From the NCBI RefSeq assembly GCF_964246085.1, contig NZ_CAXTPD010000030.1: DNA of 47,460 nucleotides; one strand, 5' to 3'. Below, in pieces: positions 40,496 to 47,460 of this stretch. The position numbers and the translations under genes were made by a program. Source of the DNA: Brotaphodocola sp003480315 (GTDB lineage Bacteria > Bacillota > Clostridia > Lachnospirales > Lachnospiraceae). The notes beneath the pieces were generated by a model. That model saw only the letters and a list, made by a program, of their open reading frames with translations. It ran no database searches and was not told where the DNA came from. How positions within the stretch are numbered: position 1 is the stretch's first letter; each line of letters begins with the position of its first letter.

Positions 40496-40529
40496 AAGGG
40501 GCTGACCGAAATTTGTCAGTCCCTTTTTT
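40496..40529 (+). terminator. Riboswitch-controlled terminator
   Basis: AAGGGGCTGAC pairs with GTCAGTCCCTT (one G-T pair), followed by a T run. It lies right behind the L box and 34 bp before dapA. Confidence 0.9.
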
Positions 40530-40562
40530 ACGCCGTTACAAACACATAAGGAGGAAAAAATC

Positions 40563-41447
40563 ATGGCTATTTTTGAGGGTGCAGGCGTTGCACTGGTAAC
40601 CCCGTTTACAGAATCTGGAGAGGTAAATTATGAGAAACTTGAGGCACTGTTAGAGGAGCAGATCGCAGGCGGTACCGACGCGATCATTGCATGCGGAACT
40701 ACCGGTGAGTCTGCTACCATGAGCCATGAGGAGCATCTGGATGTCATCCGTTTCACCTGTAAGGTAGTAAACAAGCGTGTCCCGGTGATCGCAGGTACCG
40801 GTTCTAATTGCACAAGAGAAGCCATCCATCTCTCAAAAGAGGCTGAGAAGGCCGGAGCAGACGGATTGCTGCTGGTAACTCCGTACTACAACAAGGCAAC
40901 CCAGAACGGCCTGATCGCACATTATACCGCTATCGCAGAGTCGGTAGGTATTCCGTGTCTGTTATACCATGTTCCGACCCGTACCGGTCTCACCATGAAG
41001 CCGGAAACCATCGTAAAGCTCTGCCGTGAGGTTCCGAACATTGTCGGTGTAAAGGAAGCAAGCGGCAACTTCTCCGCAATCTCTGAGATCATGCATCTGG
41101 CAAACGGCTGCGTAGACCTCTACTCCGGCAACGATGACCAGATCGTTCCGCTGCTGGCTATGGGCGGAAAGGGCGTTATTTCCGTTCTGTCCAACGTAGC
41201 ACCGAGACAGACTCACGAGATCTGTGAGAATTTCTTCAAGGGCGATATCCAGAAGAGCTGTCAGATGCAGCTGGACGCTATCCCGTTAATCAATGCTCTG
41301 TTCTGCGAGGTTAACCCGATTCCGGTAAAAGCAGCGCTGAACATGATGGGAAGGGAAGCAGGCCCGCTCAGACTTCCGCTGACTGAGATGGAGCCGCAGA
41401 ATCAGGAACGCCTGAAAAAAGCAATGCAGGAGTATGGAATTCTGTAA
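40563..41447 (+). CDS. dapA: 4-hydroxy-tetrahydrodipicolinate synthase
   Basis: Condenses aspartate semialdehyde with pyruvate, the first step of the lysine branch; dipicolinate for spores comes from the same branch. TIM-barrel class I aldolase with GTTGESAT (Thr46-47), Tyr109, YHVPTRTG (Tyr135) and Schiff-base Lys164 (VGVKEASGN). Its 294 residues are normal. AAGGAGG precedes the ATG. It is regulated by the lysine riboswitch and linked to dapB, 32 bp downstream. Confidence 0.97.
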   Translation: MAIFEGAGVALVTPFTESGEVNYEKLEALLEEQIAGGTDAIIACGTTGESATMSHEEHLDVIRFTCKVVNKRVPVIAGTGSNCTREAIHLSKEAEKAGADGLLLVTPYYNKATQNGLIAHYTAIAESVGIPCLLYHVPTRTGLTMKPETIVKLCREVPNIVGVKEASGNFSAISEIMHLANGCVDLYSGNDDQIVPLLAMGGKGVISVLSNVAPRQTHEICENFFKGDIQKSCQMQLDAIPLINALFCEVNPIPVKAALNMMGREAGPLRLPLTEMEPQNQERLKKAMQEYGIL

Positions 41448-41479
41448 AGAATAAGAATTGCACGGGAGGAATGATTCAA

Positions 41480-42235
41480 ATGGTTAAAATGATTATGCAT
41501 GGCTGCAATGGCGCCATGGGACGCACCATCACCGGTCTGGCCAAAGAGATGGACGGTATTGAGATTGTAGCGGGAATTGATGTAAATCCGGTTGTATTAA
41601 GTGACTATCCGGTATTTGCCTCTTTAGAGGAATGCAATACAGAGGCAGATGTGATCGTAGATTTTGCATCCGCAAAGGCAGTGGATCATCTGTTAGACTA
41701 TTGCGGTGCACATAAGATGCCGTTAGTACTGTGCACCACCGGACTTTCTCCGGAGCAGATTGAGAAAGTGAAGGAAACCAGTAAAAAGACTGCAATTCTG
41801 CGTTCTGCCAATATGTCTCTGGGTATCAACACCCTCATGAAGCTGGTGCAGGACGCTGCAAAGGTTTTGGCAAATGCCGGCTTTGACATCGAGATTGTGG
41901 AGAAACATCACAACAAGAAGCTGGATGCGCCGAGCGGCACTGCACTGGCCCTGGCTGATTCTATCAACGAGGCTATGGATGAACGCTATCATTACAAATA
42001 TGACAGAAGCACAGAGCGTGTACGCCGTGATGAGAACGAAATCGGCATTTCTGCCGTGCGCGGCGGCACCATTGTGGGTGACCACGATGTGATCTTTGCA
42101 GGAACCGATGAGGTGATCACCTTCAGTCATACCGCTTACTCCAAGGCAATCTTCGGAAAAGGAGCACTGCAGGCAGCGCTGTTTCTGGCAGGAAAAGAGC
42201 CTGGAATGTATGATATGCAGGATGTGATCGGCTGA
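41480..42235 (+). CDS. dapB: 4-hydroxy-tetrahydrodipicolinate reductase
   Basis: NAD(P)H-dependent reductase following DapA. It has the Rossmann motif HGCNGAMGR (residues 7-15), VIVDFASAKAV, CTTGLS and the catalytic EKHHNKKLDAPSGTA. About 251 residues, normal length. GGGAGGA lies about 10 nt before ATG 41480; the in-frame ATG at 41471 directly touches the ribosome site, so I chose 41480. A strong terminator follows. Confidence 0.96.
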   Translation: MVKMIMHGCNGAMGRTITGLAKEMDGIEIVAGIDVNPVVLSDYPVFASLEECNTEADVIVDFASAKAVDHLLDYCGAHKMPLVLCTTGLSPEQIEKVKETSKKTAILRSANMSLGINTLMKLVQDAAKVLANAGFDIEIVEKHHNKKLDAPSGTALALADSINEAMDERYHYKYDRSTERVRRDENEIGISAVRGGTIVGDHDVIFAGTDEVITFSHTAYSKAIFGKGALQAALFLAGKEPGMYDMQDVIG

Positions 42236-42280
42236 GCAGCCGGCAAAAGGGCAAGTATGCCGTGGAGCAACAAACAGAAA

Positions 42281-42325
42281 GACACCGCCTTAGGCTAAGC
42301 GTAAGGCGGTGTCCTTCGCTTTTTC
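42281..42325 (+). terminator. Terminator after dapB
   Basis: GACACCGCCTTA and TAAGGCGGTGTC form a perfect 12-bp stem with a 9-nt loop, then CTTCGCTTTTT. The ribosome site of the next ORF (AGGAGG, 42328-42333) follows at once. Confidence 0.85.
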
Positions 42326-42337
42326 ATAGGAGGAATT

Positions 42338-42733
42338 TTGATCAGAAAATGGAATCGAGCGTGCAGCCGCTGGAGAAAAATATGCATTCGGCGTTTGGCG
42401 CGGAAGTATCAGCGGGTGCGGAAAATCCGGCGTTTCCGGACATGTCTGGCAGTAATGCTTTGTGTGGAGCTTCTAACTGGCGCAGGAATGCTCTGGAACA
42501 GGAATCGGCCGGAATTAAACCTGATGCGCCGGGAAGAGTTCTGTGAGGTGGAGCTGATCCCAAAGACTGTCGCGGACAGACAGGATGTTGCCGATGCCGG
42601 GAAAACCGGGGAATCCGGCGCTGCCGGTAAGGATGAGGCTGCAAAAAACCAGGATATTTATGGTATCCGGATGGATTGGAAAGCCCTGGAGGTTCAGTTT
42701 TATCACCGGAAGGATGTAATACAGAAGCCATGA
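42338..42733 (+). CDS. Small basic membrane protein of unknown function (131 aa)
   Basis: I do not recognise the family. It starts at TTG 42338, about 5 nt after AGGAGG. The first 34 residues are strongly basic (13-14 Arg/Lys with several Trp and Cys: RKWNRACSRWRKICIRRLA), followed by one hydrophobic helix (about 35-52), then a polar, acidic region containing KTGESGAAGKDEAAKN, and a C-terminus MDWKALEVQFYHRKD. The topology suggests a cytoplasmic basic head and an outside tail. A different frame (42262-42546) overlaps its first half but lacks a ribosome site. Confidence 0.6.
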   Translation: MIRKWNRACSRWRKICIRRLARKYQRVRKIRRFRTCLAVMLCVELLTGAGMLWNRNRPELNLMRREEFCEVELIPKTVADRQDVADAGKTGESGAAGKDEAAKNQDIYGIRMDWKALEVQFYHRKDVIQKP

Positions 42734-42784
42734 GACCGCATCAGGCCTTTTGCCTGTGCACAAAATACAGAATAAAAAAATGTA

Positions 42785-42813
42785 TTGCAATTCAAATGCC
42801 CATGTATTATAAT
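42785..42813 (+). promoter_or_regulatory. Promoter of purF
   Basis: TTGCAA (42785-42790) and perfect TATAAT (42808-42813) with a 17-bp spacer. The leader of about 60 nt is too short for a purine riboswitch. Confidence 0.8.
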
Positions 42814-42879
42814 TTCTTCTGAAATTAACTTCTTTTATTTATAACACTTATAAATGCACAGAGAGGAATACAAAAGCCG

Positions 42880-44319
42880 ATGGAAGAAAAACGCTTGCTG
42901 AATCCAGATGAGCTGCACGAGGAGTGTGGTGTATTCGGAATGTACGATTTTGACGGCAATGATGTGGCATCCGAGATTTATTATGGACTGTTTGCATTGC
43001 AGCACCGGGGGCAGGAAAGCTGCGGAATTGCGGTCAGTGACACAGAGGGACCGAAGGGGAAGGTAGATGCGTATAAGGGGATGGGGCTTTGTAATGAGGT
43101 GTTCACACCGGACATCTTAGAGGGGTTACACGGAAACATTGGTGTGGGACATGTGCGTTACTCCACTGCCGGAAGCAGTACCCGTGAGAACGCGCAGCCG
43201 CTGGTACTGAATTATGTAAAAGGTACCCTGGCGCTGGCCCACAACGGAAACCTGGTCAATGCGCCGGAATTGAGAAGAGAGTTGGAATACAACGGCGCTA
43301 TTTTCCAGACTACCATTGACTCAGAAGTGATCGCGTACCATATCGCGCGTGAGCGTGTGCGCACATCCTCCGTTGAGGAAGCAGTAGCCAATGCCATGAA
43401 AAAGATCAAGGGCGCTTACTCCCTGGTCATCATGAGCCCGCGTAAAATGATCGGTGCCAGAGATCCGTTTGGCTTTAAGCCTCTCTGTATCGGTAAAAAA
43501 GAGAATGCCTACATTCTGGTATCCGAGAGCTGCGCTCTGGCTACTATGGATGCGGAGTTTGTCCGTGATGTAGAGCCGGGTGAGATCGTTACCATTACAA
43601 AGGATGGCATCAGATCCGATAAGAGTATGTGTCTGCCGGATGCAAAGAAGCAGGCCAGATGTGTGTTCGAATATATTTATTTCGCAAGACCGGACAGTGT
43701 GTTTGACGGTGTGAGTGTTTACCATTCCCGCCTTCATGCAGGCCGTTGCCTGGCAATTGATTCCCCGGTGGATGCCGACATCGTGGTTGGTGTGCCGGAA
43801 TCCGGCAATGCAGCAGCCCTGGGCTATTCTATGGAGTCCGGCATTCCGTACGGAACTGCATTTGTGAAAAACTCTTATGTGGGGCGTACCTTCATTAAGC
43901 CGAAACAGAGCAGCCGTGTGTCTGCGGTAAAAGTTAAACTGAATGTGTTAAAGGAAGCAGTGGCAGGAAAACGCGTCATCATGATCGATGACTCCATTGT
44001 CCGCGGTACCACCAGTCATCTCATTGTGAAGATGCTGCGGGATGCCGGGGCGAAGGAGGTTCATGTGAAGGTCAGCGCACCGCCGTTTCTGCATCCATGT
44101 TATTTCGGAACAGATATTCCATCGGAAGATCAGCTGATCGCCAGCGGACGCACCATAGAGGAAATCCGCCAGATCATCGGGGCAGATTCCTTATCTTATT
44201 TAAAGATGGAGCGTCTTTCAGAGCTCTCCGAGGGACTTCCGATCTGTACCGCGTGTTTTAGCGGAGATTATCCGTTAGACCCGCCGCAGGAAGACATCCG
44301 CGGCGAATATACCAAATAA
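42880..44319 (+). CDS. purF: Amidophosphoribosyltransferase
   Basis: First committed step of purine synthesis: PRPP plus glutamine to phosphoribosylamine. The Ntn-hydrolase glutaminase domain begins at Cys16 after a 15-residue propeptide (ELHEE/CGVFG), so it must be processed. The PRPP loop reads VIMIDDSIVRGTTS (about 366-379). Cysteines in RCVFEYIYFARPDS, HPCYFG and CTACFSGDYP fit the 4Fe-4S-containing, oxygen-labile B. subtilis type. Length 479 is normal. AGAGAGGA precedes the ATG. purB follows after 29 bp. Confidence 0.97.
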   Translation: MEEKRLLNPDELHEECGVFGMYDFDGNDVASEIYYGLFALQHRGQESCGIAVSDTEGPKGKVDAYKGMGLCNEVFTPDILEGLHGNIGVGHVRYSTAGSSTRENAQPLVLNYVKGTLALAHNGNLVNAPELRRELEYNGAIFQTTIDSEVIAYHIARERVRTSSVEEAVANAMKKIKGAYSLVIMSPRKMIGARDPFGFKPLCIGKKENAYILVSESCALATMDAEFVRDVEPGEIVTITKDGIRSDKSMCLPDAKKQARCVFEYIYFARPDSVFDGVSVYHSRLHAGRCLAIDSPVDADIVVGVPESGNAAALGYSMESGIPYGTAFVKNSYVGRTFIKPKQSSRVSAVKVKLNVLKEAVAGKRVIMIDDSIVRGTTSHLIVKMLRDAGAKEVHVKVSAPPFLHPCYFGTDIPSEDQLIASGRTIEEIRQIIGADSLSYLKMERLSELSEGLPICTACFSGDYPLDPPQEDIRGEYTK

Positions 44320-44348
44320 ATCATTAATCACGAAATTGGAGGGTCCTT

Positions 44349-45779
44349 ATGAACGACAGATACCAAAGTCCGTTGTCTGAGCGCTATGCAAGCAGGGAGA
44401 TGCAGTATATCTTCTCCCCGGACAAGAAATTCAAAACCTGGAGAAAACTGTGGATCGCACTGGCAGAGACCGAAAAAGAGCTTGGACTGCCGATCACCCA
44501 GGAGCAGATTGACGAGTTAAAGGAGCATGCGGAGGACATCAATTATGAAGTAGCAAAGGAGCGCGAGCGTCTGGTGCGCCATGATGTCATGTCCCACGTA
44601 TATGCCTATGGACAGCAGTGCCCTAAGGCAAAGGGCATCATCCATCTGGGAGCAACCTCCTGCTATGTTGGTGATAACACCGATCTGATCATCATGACCG
44701 AAGGCTTGAGACTGGTCCGCAAAAAACTCATCAACGTGATGGCAGAGCTGGCAAAATTTGCTGACAAATACAAAAACCAGCCGACCCTGGCGTTCACTCA
44801 TTTCCAGCCGGCTCAGCCGACGACAGTCGGCAAACGTGCAACCCTGTGGTTAAACGAGCTCTGTCTGGATCTTGAGGATCTGGATCATGTGCTTTCTAGC
44901 ATGAAGCTGCTTGGTTCCAAGGGAACTACCGGTACTCAGGCAAGCTTTTTAGAGCTGTTTGAGGGCGACCATGAGAAATGCCGCAAGGCAGACCAGATGA
45001 TCGCAGAGAAGATGGGCTTTTCTGCATGCTATCCGGTATCCGGACAGACCTACTCCCGCAAGGTAGATACCCGTGTGTTAAATATTCTGGCAGGTATTGC
45101 CCAGAGTGCTCACAAGTTCAGCAACGATATCCGTCTGCTGCAGCACTTAAAGGAAGTGGAAGAGCCGTTTGAGAAAAATCAGATCGGTTCCTCCGCCATG
45201 GCCTACAAGAGAAACCCAATGCGCAGCGAGCGTATTGCATCTCTTTCCAATTATGTGATGAGTGATGTGATGAACCCGATGCTGGTGGCTTCCACTCAGT
45301 GGTTTGAGCGTACTCTGGATGACTCCGCAAATAAGCGTCTGAGCATTCCGGAGGGCTTCCTGGCAATCGACGGTATCCTGGATCTGTACTTAAATGTTGT
45401 AGATGGCCTGGTTGTATATCCGAAGGTTATCGAGAAGCATTTCATGGCAGAGCTGCCGTTCATGGCAACCGAGAACATCATGATGGATGCGGTAAAGGCC
45501 GGCGGTGACCGTCAGGAGCTGCATGAGCGTATCCGCCAGCTTTCCATGGAGGCAGGCAGAAACGTGAAGGAGAAGGGGCTGGACAACAATCTGTTAGAGC
45601 TCATTGCCGCAGATCCGGCATTTGGACTTTCTCTGGATGAGCTGAAGGCATGTATGGAGCCGTCCCGCTATGTGGGCCGCGCACCGAAGCAGGTAGACGA
45701 GTTCCTGACCGAAGTAGTGAATCCGATCCTGGAATCAAATAAAGAAGATCTCGGCATGACAGCTGAAATTAATGTGTAA
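44349..45779 (+). CDS. purB: Adenylosuccinate lyase
   Basis: Cleaves SAICAR and adenylosuccinate in purine synthesis. Fumarase/aspartase superfamily of 476 residues: IIHLGATSCYVGDNTD (about 97-112), THFQPAQPTTVGKR (about 158-171) and the signature GSSAMAYKRNPMRSE (about 281-295). TTGGAGGG precedes the ATG. Same operon as purF, ending at the 45821 terminator. Confidence 0.97.
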   Translation: MNDRYQSPLSERYASREMQYIFSPDKKFKTWRKLWIALAETEKELGLPITQEQIDELKEHAEDINYEVAKERERLVRHDVMSHVYAYGQQCPKAKGIIHLGATSCYVGDNTDLIIMTEGLRLVRKKLINVMAELAKFADKYKNQPTLAFTHFQPAQPTTVGKRATLWLNELCLDLEDLDHVLSSMKLLGSKGTTGTQASFLELFEGDHEKCRKADQMIAEKMGFSACYPVSGQTYSRKVDTRVLNILAGIAQSAHKFSNDIRLLQHLKEVEEPFEKNQIGSSAMAYKRNPMRSERIASLSNYVMSDVMNPMLVASTQWFERTLDDSANKRLSIPEGFLAIDGILDLYLNVVDGLVVYPKVIEKHFMAELPFMATENIMMDAVKAGGDRQELHERIRQLSMEAGRNVKEKGLDNNLLELIAADPAFGLSLDELKACMEPSRYVGRAPKQVDEFLTEVVNPILESNKEDLGMTAEINV

Positions 45780-45820
45780 GGGCGCTGCACTGATAAATAC
45801 CAATAAGTTTCATTAATAAC

Positions 45821-45857
45821 AAAAGGTGGGCAGATTAGAAAATCTGTCTGCCTTTTT
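45821..45857 (+). terminator. Terminator after purB
   Basis: AAAGGTGGGCAGATT pairs with AATCTGTCTGCCTTT (several G-T pairs) around an AGAA loop, followed by a T run. Confidence 0.85.
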
Positions 45858-45868
45858 GTGTTTGCGTA

Positions 45869-45897
45869 TTGATTTTAGTGCAGGAATCTTATATACT
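45869..45897 (+). promoter_or_regulatory. Promoter of purA
   Basis: TTGATT (45869-45874) and TATACT (45892-45897) with a 17-bp spacer, leaving a leader of about 100 nt. Confidence 0.7.
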
Positions 45898-46001
45898 GTT
45901 AATGTTTGCAGAGCAGAAGGCTCTGCCTGAATTTGAAGATAGCAGGTAACTGGAAAAGTAAGGAACAGTTACGGCAGCAGTTATAACGAAGGAGACTGAT
46001 T

Positions 46002-47294
46002 ATGTCAAAGGTAGATGTAGTTATTGGATGTTTTTATGGCGACGAAGGTAAGGGTAAAGTAATCGATTATCTTGCAACGAATGCAGATATCGCTGTCCGC
46101 GCAACCGGCGGTGATAACGCAGGTCATACGATCGAGGCTAACGGAGTAAAATATGCAATGCGTCTGATTCCGTCCGGAATCCTGTCCGGTCATACCATTG
46201 GCGTAATCGGCAACGGAGTTGTTATGAATCCGCAGGTGCTGTTGGGAGAAATTGAAAACTTAAAGGCACACGGCTATGATATTGACAATCATTTAAAAAT
46301 CAGTGATAAGACCCATGTGATCCTGCCGTACCATCCGATGCTGGACCGCGCATTAGAGAAAGCAAGAAAGGCATCCAAGATCGGCACCACCTGCAGAGGT
46401 ATCGGACCTACCTACTGTGATAAGTACGAGCGTGCTGGCTTAAGAGTCGAGGATCTGTATGCAGATAATTTCAAGAGCCATCTCGAGGAGCTGGTCGAGT
46501 CCAGAAAAGCACTCTTAAAGTTCTACGATCCGGAAGACACCACCATCGACGAAAAACTGAACTTTGAGGATGTATACAAGACCTACTGTGAGTACGCAGA
46601 GCAGTTAAAGCCGTATGTGTGCGATACCGTAACCTATCTGCACAAGGCACTGGAGGAGGATAAGAGAGTCATTGTAGAAGGTGCTCAGGCAACCCTGCTT
46701 GACATCGACTTTGGTTCCTACCCGTATGTAACCTCTTCTAACCCGACCATCGGCGGAATCATCACCGGTACCGGTTTAAGCGCATCTGATATCGGTAATG
46801 TATACGGTATTATTAAAGCTTATTCCAGCCGTGTCGGCGAGGGCCCGTTCGTAACCGAGCTGTTAGATGAGACCGGCGACCGCATCCGTGATCTTGGTCA
46901 TGAGTACGGTACCGTAAGCGGCAGACCGAGACGCTGCGGCTGGCTGGATCTCGTAACCTTGAAATACGCAAAGCGTCTGAATGGCCTGACCGGAATTTCC
47001 GTAAACCACTTAGACACCATCGGCAAATTTGACAAGATCAAAGTCTGCGTAGCATACGATTGCAACGGCGTGCAGACCGAGGACTTCTCCACCAACTTAA
47101 AGTTCCTGCAGAGCTGCAAGCCGGTATACAAAGAGTTCGACGGAAACTTCGGTGACCTGTCCGGCTGCAAGACCTTCGAGGATCTCCCGGAGAACGCAAA
47201 GGCATATATCAACTTCATCGAAGAGTATACCAAGACCCCGGTTAAGTTTATCGGAACCGGTGCCGGCCGTGAGGCAATGATCGTAAGACTGTAA
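46002..47294 (+). CDS. purA: Adenylosuccinate synthetase
   Basis: GTP-dependent ligation of IMP and aspartate, first step from IMP to AMP. It has GCFYGDEGKGKVIDYL (residues about 8-23), GGDNAGHTI, the IMP-binding GTTCRGIGPTYCDKYERAGLR and VEGAQATLLDIDFGSYPYVTSSN. Length 430 is normal. AAGGAG precedes the ATG. It forms a separate unit behind the purF-purB terminator. Confidence 0.97.
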   Translation: MSKVDVVIGCFYGDEGKGKVIDYLATNADIAVRATGGDNAGHTIEANGVKYAMRLIPSGILSGHTIGVIGNGVVMNPQVLLGEIENLKAHGYDIDNHLKISDKTHVILPYHPMLDRALEKARKASKIGTTCRGIGPTYCDKYERAGLRVEDLYADNFKSHLEELVESRKALLKFYDPEDTTIDEKLNFEDVYKTYCEYAEQLKPYVCDTVTYLHKALEEDKRVIVEGAQATLLDIDFGSYPYVTSSNPTIGGIITGTGLSASDIGNVYGIIKAYSSRVGEGPFVTELLDETGDRIRDLGHEYGTVSGRPRRCGWLDLVTLKYAKRLNGLTGISVNHLDTIGKFDKIKVCVAYDCNGVQTEDFSTNLKFLQSCKPVYKEFDGNFGDLSGCKTFEDLPENAKAYINFIEEYTKTPVKFIGTGAGREAMIVRL

Positions 47295-47460
47295 ATTGCA
47301 ATTATAAGACGGAACAAATAAAGGTCCGGAAGAGAATGAGACCGCCTTCCTCTATTTTCACATATCGTTGTTTGCTTGCTCTTACAACACGCGTTCGCCT
47401 GCATCGGACTACATCCGCTGCATTCGTACACGTGTGTTCAAGATGCAAACACCTGATATG
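47295..47460. other. Gene-free end of the window
   Basis: Downstream of purA I see no gene. A weak GGAAG/CTTCC hairpin followed by TCTATTTT (about 47329-47360) could be the purA terminator, but the stem is short. The last 100 bases hold no recognised motif. Confidence 0.35.

Noticed and set aside
42262..42546. 94-codon frame overlapping the small membrane protein gene
   Set aside because: Starts inside the dapB terminator with no ribosome site; the overlapping TTG-started frame has AGGAGG at the right distance.

Overview
The window reads as a chromosomal segment of an endospore-forming anaerobic Firmicute, most probably a gut Lachnospiraceae (Clostridia). The basis is the spoIIA operon, spoVA genes, T-box and lysine riboswitch control, AGGAGG-type ribosome binding sites, a TAXI-TRAP transporter and iron-sulfur Old Yellow Enzymes. 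I saw no insertion sequence, integrase, phage gene or CRISPR array.

Layout. 1-6018: T-box-controlled valS, folC, a 44-residue ORF and a membrane-anchored TPR protein. 6124-9499: forespore block spoIIAA-spoIIAB-sigF, a small membrane protein, then spoVAA-spoVAB-spoVAC. 9580-9851: three tRNA genes (Leu-CAG, Asn-GUU, Leu-AAG) on the minus strand. 10049-15127: a thioredoxin-reductase-like flavoprotein without a recognisable NADPH site, a MarR regulator and a heterodimeric ABC exporter. 15259-26302: an accessory island with two iron-sulfur Old Yellow Enzymes, a YdiB-like quinate/shikimate dehydrogenase, type I dehydroquinate dehydratase, a LysR regulator, a TIM-barrel isomerase/dehydratase-like protein and a TAXI-TRAP uptake system. 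26375-27774: spoVAD-spoVAE, cut off from the other spoVA genes by about 17 kb. 27778-33031: a second accessory module with an IlvD/Edd dehydratase plus LysR (minus strand), facing a 3-hydroxyacid dehydrogenase plus an SLC13-like anion permease. 33120-47294: housekeeping genes, namely PBP1A, YigZ, TypA/BipA, a double-OB SSB-like protein, a corrinoid adenosyltransferase-like ATPase, riboswitch-controlled dapA-dapB, a small membrane protein, and purF, purB, purA.

The most interesting part is 15.2-26.3 kb. The enzymes fit uptake of a cyclic polyhydroxy acid (quinate or shikimate class), interconversion through 3-dehydroquinate and 3-dehydroshikimate, and either aromatisation by a TIM-barrel dehydratase or reduction of the activated C=C bond by the two flavoenzymes, as an anaerobic electron sink. 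The pathway is my inference; the enzyme families are read from motifs. A second notable point is how spoVAD was kept working downstream of the island. Its ribosome binding site lies in the 3' arm of the island's terminator hairpin, and a SigG-like promoter starts inside that hairpin, so forespore transcripts should escape both termination and sequestration.
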